From positions 49,326 to 113,325 of the forward strand of contig WEDG01005286.1 in assembly GCA_017591395.1 (NCBI GenBank): a stretch of DNA of 64,000 nucleotides, in the 5' to 3' direction. This DNA comes from Schistocephalus solidus (taxonomy: Eukaryota > Platyhelminthes > Cestoda > Diphyllobothriidea > Diphyllobothriidae). How positions within the stretch are numbered: the first letter of the stretch is position 1; each line of letters opens with the position of its first letter. Below the pieces are notes generated by a model. The model did not search any database and was not told where the DNA came from. It saw only the letters and a list, made by a program, of their open reading frames with translations. This document shows, one piece after another, positions 12,791-35,029 of the stretch. Both the position numbers and the translations under genes were made by a program.

Positions 12791-15700
12791 GGTGTTCTGT
12801 AGGACAAACCCAATTTTATGTTGCAAATAGCGTACGTAAGAGCTCATACCCATTTTCTTCAATAAATTGAACCAAACTAAGTGATTTCCACGTTTCGCCG
12901 GGCCATCCCAAAAATTTCGTGGGGAGTATCCTTTCCCCTCATTCGTTTTCCACTTATAGAGTATTTTTTAAGCGGTTGGCTATATTAGTACACTTTCGTG
13001 TACCATCTCATACCCCAATACCCTAACAAGCGTAAAATAATTTTTAAAAGGGCCCTTGTCTACTTTTAGATATATAACAATTTCATGTTTACTTCCGTCT
13101 AGGCTTAACGCAGTCAGTGTTCGAGTTCATAAAATGTAGTGAACAAGAAAAGACTTGTTCATGGGTGAAGATGATAAATAGATCTTCGAAAACTGATTAA
13201 CCAAACAACAAATCAGATACCTGTGATTTTACACTATGTTTCTTCAGAATGCTTTGCGAAAAGACCAGAATGTTCTAGCAAGTCCTCTCTTGGTACTCGA
13301 ACACTTGGTGCTGAATGGCTGTGCTGGAATATGGACCTTATGAGTGGGCTACATGGATAATACGCTTAATATTTTAAGCCATATATCGTGAAAAAATACT
13401 CCAGCTCTATCATTTTTGCAGCATTTACTGTAGTTCTTATCAAAAACCATTAACGTATATAAGATCACCCTCGCTCCTCTATCCACCAATTTTATGGCCC
13501 TAATAGACTACACCGAGAACCCGCTGAATGATCGCATAATTCAAACTTAATTATTTCGCACTGGATTTCTCTTTCACAAACCTTCTTAATATTACGATAA
13601 GCTCAAGGTATGTGTTAAGGTTAGCAACTGAAGTTTTACTAAGCTAAAATTAGGGGGGAAGAGGTGGAATTCAGCCATCCAACGACGGGTCGTCGGCTCA
13701 AAGTGTTTCATTCTTAAGTCTTTTAAACGGTAATTTACTTTGCTTCTTTTCCTTGGCCTTGGATTTAATTTATCTTATAACCAAATACAAGTTAAATTAA
13801 ATTCTTTCCATATCATGTATTATTACATTTAGTTGCAATTTTTTATTTAAAAGCATTATTGAAGTACTGCCTAAGTCGACATCAAATTCATATCAGAGCT
13901 TACGATATGCAGTGAGCTAGTATGCATTGATAAGTTACCTCTCCCCCTCTAAACTGTCTTTTTTGACCACCGCTCGCGTAGGTGTCGGGAATTTTAAACC
14001 AACCACGCACTCGCATCTGAGGGCTGTGATTTTCTGTGTGGAAATTAAAAAGAAACACAGTTATGTTTTAATAGGTGACACATAAAAAAAAGATACAGCA
14101 ACTTTCTCGTTTGTGATGTCGCCAACCAGTGGTCGGCAGCATGTCACCCGGTCAAACCAATGAAGTCTCAAGGCACTCAAGCGTTGAAATTTCGAGACTG
14201 GGAACTTTCGTCACCCATTCCTCTATTTTTATAAAATTTACAGTGTCTCCTGATTTTAACATCAGTTGTCCGACATTTTCTCGAATATTTCTCCAGATGA
14301 CCACTTGCAATATTTTCTGTCGCCGTGGAGCTTATGTCTGTAAATTGATGCGAGACTCTAGTATCATTCTGTCGTTCACCCCGAATAATCTGTTTAAGTT
14401 ACTGGAAGAGATCTTATAGACCGCAAAAATTTGAGCTGTATGGGCTGTGTTTTCCTCCGTTGTGCTCGACTTCGAAAGTTACCTATCGGGACCTTCGTGG
14501 CAGCTTTCGTTATATTGGTTGGCACGCAGCTTGATCTGTTGCTTAGGGGGTCGGGAGATGTCCATTTTTCGAAGTGGTTCATGATGGAGTCTTAAAAAGT
14601 GTTATGTTGCTCCTGGCAAACTGCCAATGCATGGACATTAGTACTCATAGCTTTGACTATACAACGACGCCATTATGCTTCCGCGAAGATGCCCATTATG
14701 CTGTGTTTGAGAAGTTAATACCAATGGCAAAGCTCTACGCACAGATGAGTTTAATGTGTAGCGTCATGGTGGCACTTCACTTGTGGTTTACGGTCCTCGC
14801 AAAGACATGGCCCTAACAGAGTCGGTCATAACGTACGTACCCCATCCTATTATATTCCGAAATCTTCAGCCGGTCACCTGTACCCAATTATCTCGCCTGT
14901 CCATATGATTACAGGACGAGCTCTGATCAGACCGGATCGTTGTGCTCTTCGGAAGCAGTAATGATTTTTGTAGTCCATTCAAACACACGACCCATCGTAG
15001 TAAATTTGTGGATCAGCACAAGTTTTCCATCATAATGAGGTGATAAGCTTCTGAAATGGTTAATTCTATCGACCGTAATATATTAGAGTCGGCTGCGGAG
15101 CGGATTGACTTCCCATCATCCGTACTTATCGTGGTTGACATAATTAACAATTAGCCAAAAAAGGTGACTTATGTTCTACCTTGTATAAACTTTGTAAAAC
15201 TTTCCGCATATTCAATGGCAAGACTCCGTTGTGGACCCGTGTGCGTCTATGTCGCCGTGGTATGCAAGGTGAGTACTAAAAACCAGTCCAGACAGGATAT
15301 GGATCTCCAGGTGGCGTTAGATGTTGTAGGACATGACTTTGGTTCACGAATCGGCCATCTCATGCGGGGAGTTCTTAGAATTTTCACACCGGTTCCTGGA
15401 TCATCCCGTGTTAGGATTAAAATGAATTATACCATGCGAAGCATTGCAAATATCTGAAGTCCCAACTAGGCAGATAAAATGCAACTGAAATTATTTAAGT
15501 AGAAAGTATTAGAGCCCACTTTAAGGTCTTGAATCGGCAACGCCCTGCCAGTAAACCCAATCTTCCCACAGGAACAGCTGACGTCTTCTCCAATCAGTAG
15601 GAATAACGGGAAGTTTGGAGTCAACACGAACGCTTTTGTAAAAAATCGCACCTTCGAAAAAACACTGCATGTCGGCGATGCCGTTTGCCACAATTGAGAT

Positions 15701-15985
15701 CCATTGACTCTATTAGATACTTATTCGGGGAAAAGTAGCCTCTACAAGCATACCGCGTTGATGGTAATTGAAACTTATTTGGCCGATTTCCAAACCCTAT
15801 TATATATGATAGGTGATGTAACAACGGCCCAAAATACATTTTCATAGATCGTTGGATTTATTGGGTACAGTTCACCGCTTTTGGTTTTGGACGGTAGAAC
15901 TCCTTCATTATGGCTGCCTTTGTGCGTTTCACTGGCCACGCATTAAATGTCATCAAGCCCGTTGAATGGTGAAATCCTGTATCTG
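12791..15985. other. No gene recognised
   Basis: Several frames of 60-97 codons exist but none resembles a known family, and opposite-strand frames overlap them. A minus-strand frame through about 14590-14120 has somewhat fewer stops than expected and could be an old mobile-element relic. That cannot be supported further. Confidence 0.4.
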
Positions 15986-15989
15986 TAGC

Positions 15990-16440
15990 CTTAACATCGT
16001 GGCAACGACAGAAAGCTCTCGTTGCACGTTTAAATCAAAACGACTATTTCATTCACATGACATTAACAGGGACTTAGGATTATACTTAATTGTACTTGGC
16101 ATGTTTGCCATCATATCTGATCTAGTTGGCCTCGATGGCATCAAAAACTGTACCTCTCCTCGCTTTACAATCTGTCGCAGTATATCTGGGCAACTCAACC
16201 CGTTCTATTTGTCAGCGACGAAGACTGAATACCGAGGGTCTTAGAACCACTTCCATGTCTTGACGAACTGTGTTGAATCAGGTTTTGATTTGACTCCCCC
16301 CTCAGCGCTTCCAAGTAGTGGTGCTGCATCGAGGGTAGCAACACTGAGGTCCTGAGGTGTACAGAGAAGAATGTGCCAATGTCGTCTTTCTTGAGTCGCC
16401 TTGAATATCTTTGAGATGTTATCGCAATTAGTGCTCGAAT
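15990..16440 (-). mobile_element. RTE-like LINE C-terminal relic
   Basis: On the minus strand, FNTVRQDMEVVLRPSVFSL near 16265 is followed by QIERVELPRY and a decayed continuation into TVFDAIEAN. The same ending, with FGLRRWRRN and a similar downstream sequence, appears on the plus strand at 33450-33865. The motif order (QERR, then TVRQDMEVVL, SVF, LRRW) is typical of C-terminal ends of endonuclease/reverse-transcriptase LINEs in flatworm genomes, from memory of that family. Stops and frame changes show it is dead. Confidence 0.6.
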
Positions 16441-16776
16441 TTGCTACTAGTCACCGTGGAATTCGATAATACGACTGCTCACTTATCGTTCGGGACTCTG
16501 TTTGGTTATCTATCAAAGCTGCGTAACAAATCGAAAATTCTCGAGAATGGTGACGGCGCAATCATCTACAACGTTGCTCACGGTCTATACCGCACGCTTG
16601 CACGTCGTCTTATTGGCCGTCTTGGTGACGGATATAAATTTGGCCGAGTCCGACTCCGTCATCTTCCGTCGCCTGCGACCTTTATACACAGAGTGAACAC
16701 CCTAGAATTTTATACCTACTTTCATGTTTGGACACTAATCATGTCTGATCTGTCCGCTTTTAATAATGTCGTGGTA

Positions 16777-16778
<2 letters not shown>

Positions 16779-16843
<65 letters not shown>

Positions 16844-16850
16844 GAGAAAG
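16779..16850. repeat. (GA)n microsatellite
   Basis: An uninterrupted GA run except for a few variant units (AAAG, CGAG). It lies just before the 156-bp duplication. Confidence 0.95.
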
Positions 16851-16868
16851 CCAGAAATCCCCCAGAGA

Positions 16869-17180
16869 TCTTGAATGTTCTTGGACAAGGGTCTGGGGTT
16901 TAAACTTTAGAAAACAATAGACAATTGGTAGAGGTTGTATTTTCTGACATTCATGTAAGCGGATCAACGTGCGCTTATACATTCCAGCGTCCAGTACAAC
17001 AGCTAGGCTAACAGGTTTGCTCAATCTTGAATGTTCTTGGACAAGGGTCTGGGGTTTAAACTTTAGAAAACAATAGACAATTGGTAGAGGTTGTATTTTC
17101 TGACATTCATGTAAGCGGATCAACGTGCGCTTATACATTCCAGCGTCCAGTACAACAGCTAGGCTAACAGGTTTGCTCAA
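16869..17180. repeat. Perfect 156-bp tandem duplication
   Basis: Bases 16869-17024 are repeated at 17025-17180 with no difference seen. Each unit starts TCTTGAATGTTC and ends TTTGCTCAA. Because 156 is divisible by three, the minus-strand frame is preserved across the two copies, but that frame resembles nothing known. The duplication lies about 190 bp upstream of the PDCL3-type gene. Confidence 0.95.
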
Positions 17181-17367
17181 TCTCTCCATGATAACTGAAT
17201 GAGAACTCTTCACCATCATTTTCGTGTTTCTACCTAAAGCACGTGCCCACCGTTCCGCTATCTCTGTTTTGTTACACTCGAATGGCTGGTAAAGTGCAAA
17301 TATTTTCTAAAATATTCTCGGGTATCTTATCTTTTCTTCTGGTTTCCTGTAAAGTTTCGGACCAAAA

Positions 17368-27759
<10,392 letters not shown>

Positions 27760-29115
27760 GTTGAGGCCGCCACTTTCCGCTTTTGATGCCTCTGTCCTTC
27801 AGTTTGAGAAGTGATGAGCCACTCCCTGTTTTAATCCGAAACGCACGTAACTAGCTCCCCCTCCTCCCCCCGCCCCAGTGTCTTTCGCTCTCACTTTTAT
27901 GCATCGCTTGCATACTTTTGGGATAATATCGCTTTACTTTGGTGTGCAGTTCTGACTTGTCCATCCTCGCTCTCTAACTTTACCGTTCGCTCCTCAAAAT
28001 CAGTACTGCATATCGTACTGCTAGTGACTCCCCAAAGCCTGTTCTGAGCGCCTTTCGAACCATTTTGTTGGGACTTCGATGCTGTACGGTAAAGTGGCAA
28101 AGTTACTAGATATGTCATTACTGCCGGCTGTGAGCTCGGAGTTGCGAGCCAGGTAGTTCTTTTCGAAACTGTCCACTTTTAGAGTCCAGTTGATCAGTTT
28201 TCCTATTCCGAGCATTCCCCGTCATCGGCGAATATCTGGATAAAAGCACGTTGGGGGGTAGTGTAGTTGCTTTACGCCTAAACTATCGGCCAATAACGCC
28301 CTTACCCGGGGTGCCTTGGACAGAAGACATGTTTAATGAGAGATGACTAGTCGAGTTTGCTTGCCTGCTCCTTGTGGCATCAGCTGCACGCCATACCCGT
28401 TGTGAAACCACTGGTCGGCTGCGTTATTCAGTCACTAAAGTTGGTGCGCGTGCGTCAATGGTGGATGTCTGTGCCCCGGGTCAGTGCAAACGTATTCGCG
28501 TGCCGGCCGGCCTACCGGCAAAATTCGACTGTCCTCCCCATAGTGTTTTCACTCGCGAGGGCCGGACCAATCAGATTAAGCAAACACTGACCGAAGGGGT
28601 AGCCCTCGAATTTGCACGCGCGCACACGCACATGCGCTGGGCAGTTTCCATGCCACAGTCGCGAGACATTGAATTCCAGAGCCAAGATGTTTCCTCTAAT
28701 ATTACCCGGTGTGACACAAGGTGTAAATGGCAGTAACAGAAGCTGCTGCGTGGCGAGGCGGTTTGCTACTTCAAAATGGGCCCGCTGCTGAACCAATCCA
28801 AATTCTGTTGTGACAGGTTTTTCCCCGCCATCAGTGAAATCCTTCCAGTAAATCACCGTAAAGCCGTATCTGATATCGAGGCTTGTTTATGTACTGTAAC
28901 GCAACATCGTATGCACATGGTTTTGTACATAGTCATGTGCAAGGGGAAAACTCCGGGACATTAACTTTGCAGATTGGATTTTATCCACAGTTCCCTACTC
29001 GCGTAAGGGTGGTTCTGTCGAGGAGACTGTTGGAGCGGCCGTTGAGCCATTAAATTGTGCAGGCCTTTAGAAGCACAAGCATGCATGTACTGAAAACACT
29101 TAAACATGACAAGAC
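27760..29115. other. PDCL3 3' flank; no further gene recognised
   Basis: Holds the 3' UTR of PDCL3, whose end was not located. Two overlapping unknown frames on opposite strands (28374-28736 plus, 28512-28856 minus) have no recognisable motif and no exon context. Confidence 0.4.
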
Positions 29116-29335
29116 AACAAGCTCATAGCGCAGTGGGTTGAGCGTTGGTCACGAGTTCGAGCCTCGGGTGGCGCAGTGCCTGGGGTTGGGTATGGCTGGC
29201 TGATGATGGCTAATAAGCCAGACATTGCCCTTCTTTTTCTTTGTCGCTGTGTGGGTTCTGCCGGGGCTCTAGAGTGAGCCCCAAGGCACAGCGGGACGAG
29301 TGTGTGCCGTAACCGACCGGTGAGCGCCTATCTAC
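29116..29335 (+). mobile_element. SINE family 1, the most complete copy
   Basis: The tRNA-like head has an A box (TAGCGCAGTGGGTTGAGCG) and a B box (GGTCACGAGTTCGAGCCTC). The core has GGCTGGCTGATGATGGCTAA and the 3' module GGGGCTCTAGAGTGAGCCCC, then CGACCGGTGAGCGCC. Head, core and tail in one copy define the element at about 220 bp. No A-tail or target duplication was clear. Confidence 0.8.
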
Positions 29336-29344
29336 CTTCGGAAA

Positions 29345-29960
29345 AACGAAAACAGATGTTTCAACTTTCGACGCTGGTTCCCCAGATCGACGTCAGACGT
29401 GAAGTATATTTGCGAAACATTTGCAATTTTAGGCGTGCCCAAAAAGATATATATTGTTAGTCCTTCCCGCCATTGTGGGGATATCTCGTTTGAATTGGCT
29501 GTCGCCTTTTCCATCATTCTTTGAGATTGCCGTACACGGTGTCCAATTCAATGCGTGGGTCCTCTGAGTAAATGGACTCCAAAAATGCTCGGTCTTTCTT
29601 AGATGGACAGGAGGCGAGGTTTTTGCTGCAATCCCAACTCAGGGACTAGCTAAAAACCGACCTAATGGTTGATTCCATTTCTGTTGGAGTGCCAAACTTT
29701 GCGGAATTCTTGCACCTGTTTAGTGTTAGCCATGGCTACCATTCCATTTACGTCTCGATTCAGGTGCTGGTTACAACCAAGGGCGTGCGCAAACGTGAGC
29801 GACACGGGATCACGTGCACTGATGGCTAGTTTATATTCTTTAATGTGAGTCCCAAGTCGTCGGCCTGTACGGCCTACGTAAGGACAAGAACTGTTGGCGC
29901 ATGAAATGCGGTAAACAATATTAGTTTTGGGCTCTTTGATTATAGGTTCTTATACTCGGG
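29345..29960 (-). mobile_element. Penelope-like element 3' part with GIY-YIG endonuclease
   Basis: The minus strand from about 29955 reads KTNIVYRISCANSSCPYVGR, TGRRLGTHIKEYKLAI, then DPVSLTFAHALGC and VQEFRKVWHSN. This is the GIY-YIG endonuclease of Penelope-like elements (VYRI for GIY, YVGRTGRR for YIG, then Arg/His positions). A possible hammerhead-like stretch (29357-29399) follows at the 3' side. No reverse transcriptase was found upstream, so this is a truncated copy. Confidence 0.8.
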
Positions 29961-30879
29961 ATAGCACGGGGTAACAGACAAGTGGAACGAACTGATTAGA
30001 GTCCTGTTCATTCATTACACATGTCCGTTGCCCTGCAGATGATATACCGTAGTGAGATTCTTATGAACTCGTAGATATTTACAGCGGTTCTGAACAATTG
30101 CGTTTTGGAACGGCCTCCCTCGGTAAGAGTGGATCTGGTCTGCAGCTACCCACCCGTTCAAAATCGCCTAGGGCGACTGTTTTAGCCGACATACAAGGCA
30201 GGACGTCAGCTGCAGCCACGTCTATAATATATCGGTTGACTTTGAGGAAGGGAGCTGAGGGTCCACCTCTGTCACCAACGTGTTCGTCAGCATTGACTGA
30301 AGGAGACTCTTTTTGAGTTTTGGCGACTGTTTATGCTAGTTAAATAGAGTGCAACACCGTTGGAAGTGCCGTAAAACCCACGTTAATCTTGACGAATAAT
30401 ACCTTTTAAGACCCCATCCGGTCCTGTGTATTCCAAAGTTATCTATCTCGACGAGTGTGATCGAGAAGGCAAAGCGGGTTTCTGAAAAACTGCTTTATTC
30501 TAGGCCGGCAGAAAAAGCGGATATTTGCTCATCACCTCTCGCTTATTTATTTGAGGTCTGGACGTTGTCGAACGTTCCGGTCAATGGCGTGCCAATCACG
30601 GGCAGCGTTCTGGAACTATCTGGCCGACTACGTGCTTCACGTTGATTGGTCGCTTCTCATGCTGGAATCCCTTGGCGTAAACTCCTCGAAAGATTGAGCC
30701 GCAAACGTGCGCAAAGGCTGCACGCGTACTCGGTGCAGCAGTGCACACTAATTGGTTTCCTGAGTTACCGCTGTGGTTTTCGACCTAGAAAATAAACGCC
30801 TCGGGCTTTTCGGATCACACCGTCTGTCCACGGGTCTTCACCATTTCTGAAGGTCCTTATGTTCATTGTCTCTACCTCC
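29961..30879. other. No gene recognised
   Basis: Two short frames (30098-30316 and 30457-30645, plus strand) show no family. The reverse strand near 30320-30100 could belong to an older retroelement, but no motif supports it. Confidence 0.4.
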
Positions 30880-32030
30880 TCAAAGTAGCGTTTGTGTGGC
30901 TGTGACACCCGTGTCTATTGTTTCAGATATTCGAGTTTCACATCGGGTTGTCGGCCGAGAAAACGCTCTGCTAGTGTTTGACCATTAATGTCGGCTCTGG
31001 GGGCAGTACGGTAGGCTAAAAGAAGTGTGCTTATATGCGCTAGATTAACTTCTTGCCTCCACATCTTAATCGCTCTTTTGAAGGTGTTGACAAACTGTTC
31101 AGTTTAGCCATTTGATTGGGGGTGAAAAGGTGGGGATGTTGTGGGGCGAATTCCCGCTCTCTAGCAAAACTGTTTGACCAGAGAGGGTGTAAACTGCTTT
31201 GCATTGCTGGTCACGATCTCAGTGGGAATACCGTAACGCACGATCACTTCTTCCAACTTCCTGACCGTGGTCTCCGCAGTTGCTGCTTCGACTTCAATTA
31301 CGTTAGCAATTTGGACCTTTGGTTCGATGCTAGCTAAGAGCATCTAGTTGTAGAAGGGCCCGGAATAATCTAGATGCACTCAGTTGCCCGGTCTTGTGAC
31401 TTTTGGCCATGGCGCTAGTGGTATTTTCGGTGGGTTCTTCGCGAAAGAAAGATTCCACCTCGTCATCAATTCCTGGCCAATATACGTACCTTCGGGTCAG
31501 TCATATCTGAAGGGTTTTAGAGCGGGGTTTACTTCATCTTCACTGAGCCAACAGTTCTGAATAAACTCTTTTGCCTGGCGTTATACTGGGTCTACTGTGA
31601 TGGTTGTCCGGATATATTTGGCTTTGAGGGGCACCAGCCGGATGACACATCTGAATTCGTCTTCTAATTAAGGTGCTTGCGCCGACCACGTCTTCTTGAT
31701 TTGCATCGCCTACGCTCAGTCTTGATAAAGCGTCCGTAGCACCGAACGTTGGACTGTGCACGTACTGAATAGCGAAATCATAACCGCGTACTGTGGCATG
31801 CCACGATTAGTGCTCAGCTGTGTGGAGGATGGACTGCCTACGGTAAATGAATTGATGGCATTTCGGTACTTCGAAGATGATTACCAGTGCCTCTCGATTT
31901 GATTGGTTTCGTTCTGCCTTTGCGAATGATCCGTAACACAACGTTCCCTATTTAAGTGTGTGTTCCAGTGAGGACGTCATCAGACGCCGGTAGACCAAAA
32001 TCCCGTTCTCCATAAGTAGTTTATCCCACG
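30880..32030 (-). mobile_element. Ty3/Gypsy-type retrotransposon relic (RNase H end and integrase)
   Basis: Read on the minus strand, an RNase H end (FAKAERNQ, then YDFAIQYVHSPTFGATDALS near 31780) is followed by a region with YVYWPGIDDEVESFFRE (integrase zinc-finger region), then APWPKVTRPGN and LDYSGPF (start of the DDE core). Next come EEVIVRYGIPTEIVTSN (second Asp region; the usual SD is SN) and PPFHPQSNG with TEQFVNTFKRAIKMW (Glu region), then LLLAYRTAP and PDVKLEYLKQ. The order matches Gypsy integrases. Stops and frame changes make it dead. No long terminal repeats were found. Confidence 0.85.
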
Positions 32031-32066
32031 AACGATACACGATCGGCTGGAAAAAGTTTTATATTA

Positions 32067-32106
32067 GCCTGAAGTTTTGGATTCTCACTCGAATCCATCA
32101 TCAGAC
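32067..32106 (-). ncRNA. Hammerhead-ribozyme-like motif
   Basis: The minus strand reads CTGATGA, a 7-bp hairpin (TGGATTC, loop GAGTGA, GAATCCA), then AAAACTTCAGGC. Box 1 is perfect. Box 2 would be GAAAC if CCAAAA came from CCGAAA by CpG decay. The short segment CTTC after it fits the minimal stem III described for Penelope-type hammerheads. The surroundings (32030-32160) may be a solo Penelope terminal repeat. Confidence 0.45.
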
Positions 32107-32903
32107 ACAGAGTCAGATGAGGGTACTGGATTGCTCAGGTGCTGTAGTATTTATAGTTTGCAGTTGTCCCAGTGATCGTGTCTTCCTCCTCGCAACTACT
32201 CACTGAACCTCACCTCTACGAGCAAATTTGTTCAAAACGCAGCGTGTCTGGTAGCTAAGACCTCTCAATGCAGATGCACCCAGAGGTCGAAAATCACTCC
32301 ATTTTCTATGGTCAATAAAACCCACAGGAGGATCTGCCAATGACGACTTTGATCATCGCCCAGTGACACGGTGCTTATGTTGATTTATGTACACGACGGG
32401 TACCCGCCGATAAGGCTTCCTTTACAGGACATCAGCTTGTAGCACTGGCAGTATCGATGGTATAGGCAGTCAGATTGATACCCAGCTAGTCTCTCTTACC
32501 ACCTCGCCGACTGACCATCTATGATTAGTTCTAACGATGCATTCGCTGTAGCGTAGAAATGGCCTTAATTCTTCGATGAAGAAGATGGAGGCTAGAATTC
32601 CTTTTATGGCCTTGAAAGTGACCAGATTTAATACTGAATACTAAACAATAATTAAACAATGAACAACGCATAATGTGCCGTCCGTTTGTCCTTGCGATAG
32701 AACCACACCAATAGCTTACTAGCATCTGTGTCTGCTCGTTGCTATCAAAGCGAGAACTGAGCTGGAGCAGGGGGCCCCATCTCTCAAAGCGTGGAACTCG
32801 CTTCATATGCCACCTGGTCACATAATTTTCACTCCTTTTTGTGCGACCTTGTTTAAGAGAGCGGCTATATGGGCGCATCCCGTAATGGACTTCCTGGGTC
32901 AGC
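32107..32903. other. No gene recognised
   Basis: One 124-codon minus-strand frame (32531-32905) has no recognisable family and ends inside the inverted-repeat element. No other feature can be supported. Confidence 0.4.
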
Positions 32904-33268
32904 ATGCCTTGTTTGGCCGCCTAACCAGGTCACGAGAATAGGAACCGCTCCGCTAACTTAAAGGAGGTAGCCTTGCGATAAATGCCATGACAGGCAAATA
33001 CGTCCGTGTCATCAAACCCATCACTAACCCCAAAATGAAACTTTAAGCTCCCTCGCCCTACCTTTAAATTAAACCCAAAAGTTAAAAAACCCAGACCTTA
33101 ACCCTTAACATACTCCTGACCTTAAGTCTAATTTTATACTTAACCCTAAACTAAGCTCTAACACCCACCTTAATCGTTAATCCGAGTTCCTCGGAATTGG
33201 GCGCCAAGCCACATTTACTGTGGGCAGTTCCTATTCGCGCGTCCTGTTTAGGCGGTCACATAAGGCAC
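32904..33268. mobile_element. Miniature element with terminal inverted repeats
   Basis: The left end (32904-32949) and right end (33221-33268) are imperfect inverted copies of about 46 bp. They share a TGCCTT start, GACCGCCTAA-type, CAGG and GAATAGGAAC blocks. The roughly 270-bp interior is rich in CTTAACCC/TAACCCTAA-like strings. The structure suits a non-autonomous DNA transposon. Target-site duplications could not be assigned. Confidence 0.55.
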
Positions 33269-33449
33269 CCCTACCACTTCCGGTATTATTAACAGAGGCT
33301 CAAGCAATTTCCAACGTCCGATACTATATACGGCGTTGGTCAGTTTCAGACTTTTAAACCTCATCTCCGTCCGTCGGAAGCCCCCAGGACTCCGGATACA
33401 TCATGTCCTAAGAACTTAACTTTATCTTGCAGTAATTCGTGTCTTGCAG

Positions 33450-33865
33450 GCTTCATGATGAGCCTCGCCTTCCACTGCTACCTGAGGACCATCCTTCGAG
33501 TGAAGTGCACCGACTTCGTTTCAAATGGCGCAGTCCGCACTCGCTGCAACAATATCGCAAGGATCTCTCAGGTCATCCAAGAAAGACGACTGAGGTGGTT
33601 TAGGTACATTGTCCGTCGTCTGTCTCACGAGCTGCCCTCGATCTGGCGTTGTTGTCCATCTGGAGGCATCGAAGAGGGAGCCAACTCAAAGACCTGGTTC
33701 GACACGTTTCGGTAAAACACGAAATTGGTTCTTCGACCTCCGGTATTCGGTCTCCGTCGCTGGAGAAGAAATGGGTTGAACTGTCTAGATCTGCTGACGC
33801 AGATAGTCACATATGGAACGTACACTCCGCGGCAACATCGAGGCCGGCTAGATCAGTCATGGTTG
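33450..33865 (+). mobile_element. RTE-like LINE C-terminal fragment
   Basis: The plus strand reads RCNNIARISQVIQERRLRWF near 33540, then HELPS, GANSKTWFDTFR and, after a frame change, FGLRRWRRN and further decayed sequence to AGLDQSWLQP. It is the same protein end as the minus-strand relic at 15990-16440. Only the 3' portion is present. Confidence 0.7.
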
Positions 33866-35029
33866 CAGCCGTACCAAGCATCTCAGGCTGTTGAATACTA
33901 GTCAGGGTGGGGTGGAGCAAAACAACCACGTGTTAGACCACTGCATGATGACGAAATAGATCAGAGGTTGACAGCGGGAGCGAGAGAGAACAGGAAAAGC
34001 CTGTATTTGCGCAAAAATAATGTCCAATTGGTATTTCCGTGAATCACAACGAATAAGGGCCCAGTGGAAACTTTGTACATCGGGTCGCAATCCACAACAG
34101 AGAAAGCAAGACGATTACCAGGGTGGGCACCTGAAATGAAGACAGGGAAAAGTGAGGCGCGGTGATAAATGGATAAAACAGGTGATCCCAAATGTCACAG
34201 GTGGATCACAGAAATAAGCTACATGCGGGGCACTAACATAGACGGCCAAAACCAAACGGGCATCAAACTCCATGTCCCTCGTGGAGGCCAGTGTATTGCG
34301 AATAGGCGATAAGCAAATTCGCGAGGCTAGATCACCCCTACCCAGTGGTCTTATCGGACAAAAAATAAGATTGGAAAGGGCGCAGGGCTGCAGCAGCCGC
34401 GAGCGTCCCGCACAAATCTCCCAGCATTAGCGCTATCTTCGAAACTACCTCCATCGCCTTCACTTTTGGCAAGCAAAGTGGGTGGTTGAGGTCATAATTC
34501 CACCTAATGACCGTAAGCAGTTTGCGCGCCCCCTAAACAGCTCCCACCCCCAAGCCCACGCAGCAACATCGGGACACTACTAATACGCGTTCCGACAGTA
34601 AATTCAGTTCAGCCCCCTCATTCAGTACCTTTTCTGAATCCCTCCAACACTCGGAGGGCAGCTTGGGACAAGACAGCGTTCAAAGCCCCGTGGGAAGCAG
34701 GCGCGGGAGAGTCGTAAAGAAGGAGACACGACAGGTTGTCTGACTGGCCAGCTGTTGCAGTTGCCATGCCGTTGCTGTACTAGCGTGCTTGTCAATACTA
34801 TCGGTTCCCACGCTCATTGCACGTGGTGCTATGGTGACCCACAGTCGAGTTGCTGACGGCCGGTTTTCTTATCTGTTTGAACTCTTCGGTAATTTTTCTC
34901 GCCGACAGTGGCACCAGGAGCAGTGGTCATCCGCGCGTTCTCCGCGTGGCTAACTACTTTGCCCAGATAAAGTCTCAACACCGAATATGGAGCAGGCAGG
35001 TCGTTGCGCTTGCTGATTGACTGAGGTCC
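33866..35029. other. No gene recognised
   Basis: Short frames only. The part next to 35029 may be the non-coding end of the Penelope-like debris. Confidence 0.4.

Noticed and set aside
14120..14590. Decayed protein-coding relic on the minus strand
   Set aside because: Stop frequency is only somewhat low and no family motif was recognised.
16441..16920. 159-codon plus-strand frame upstream of PDCL3
   Set aside because: Its last third is the (GA)n tract read as Arg-Glu repeats; the rest resembles nothing known.
16722..17219. 165-codon minus-strand frame with a repeated 52-residue block
   Set aside because: The repeat is the perfect 156-bp DNA duplication, and the end is the (GA)n tract read as Ser-Leu; there is no sign of selection on the protein.
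28374..28856. 120-codon plus-strand and 114-codon minus-strand frames as genes
   Set aside because: They overlap each other, match no family, and lack splice or start context.
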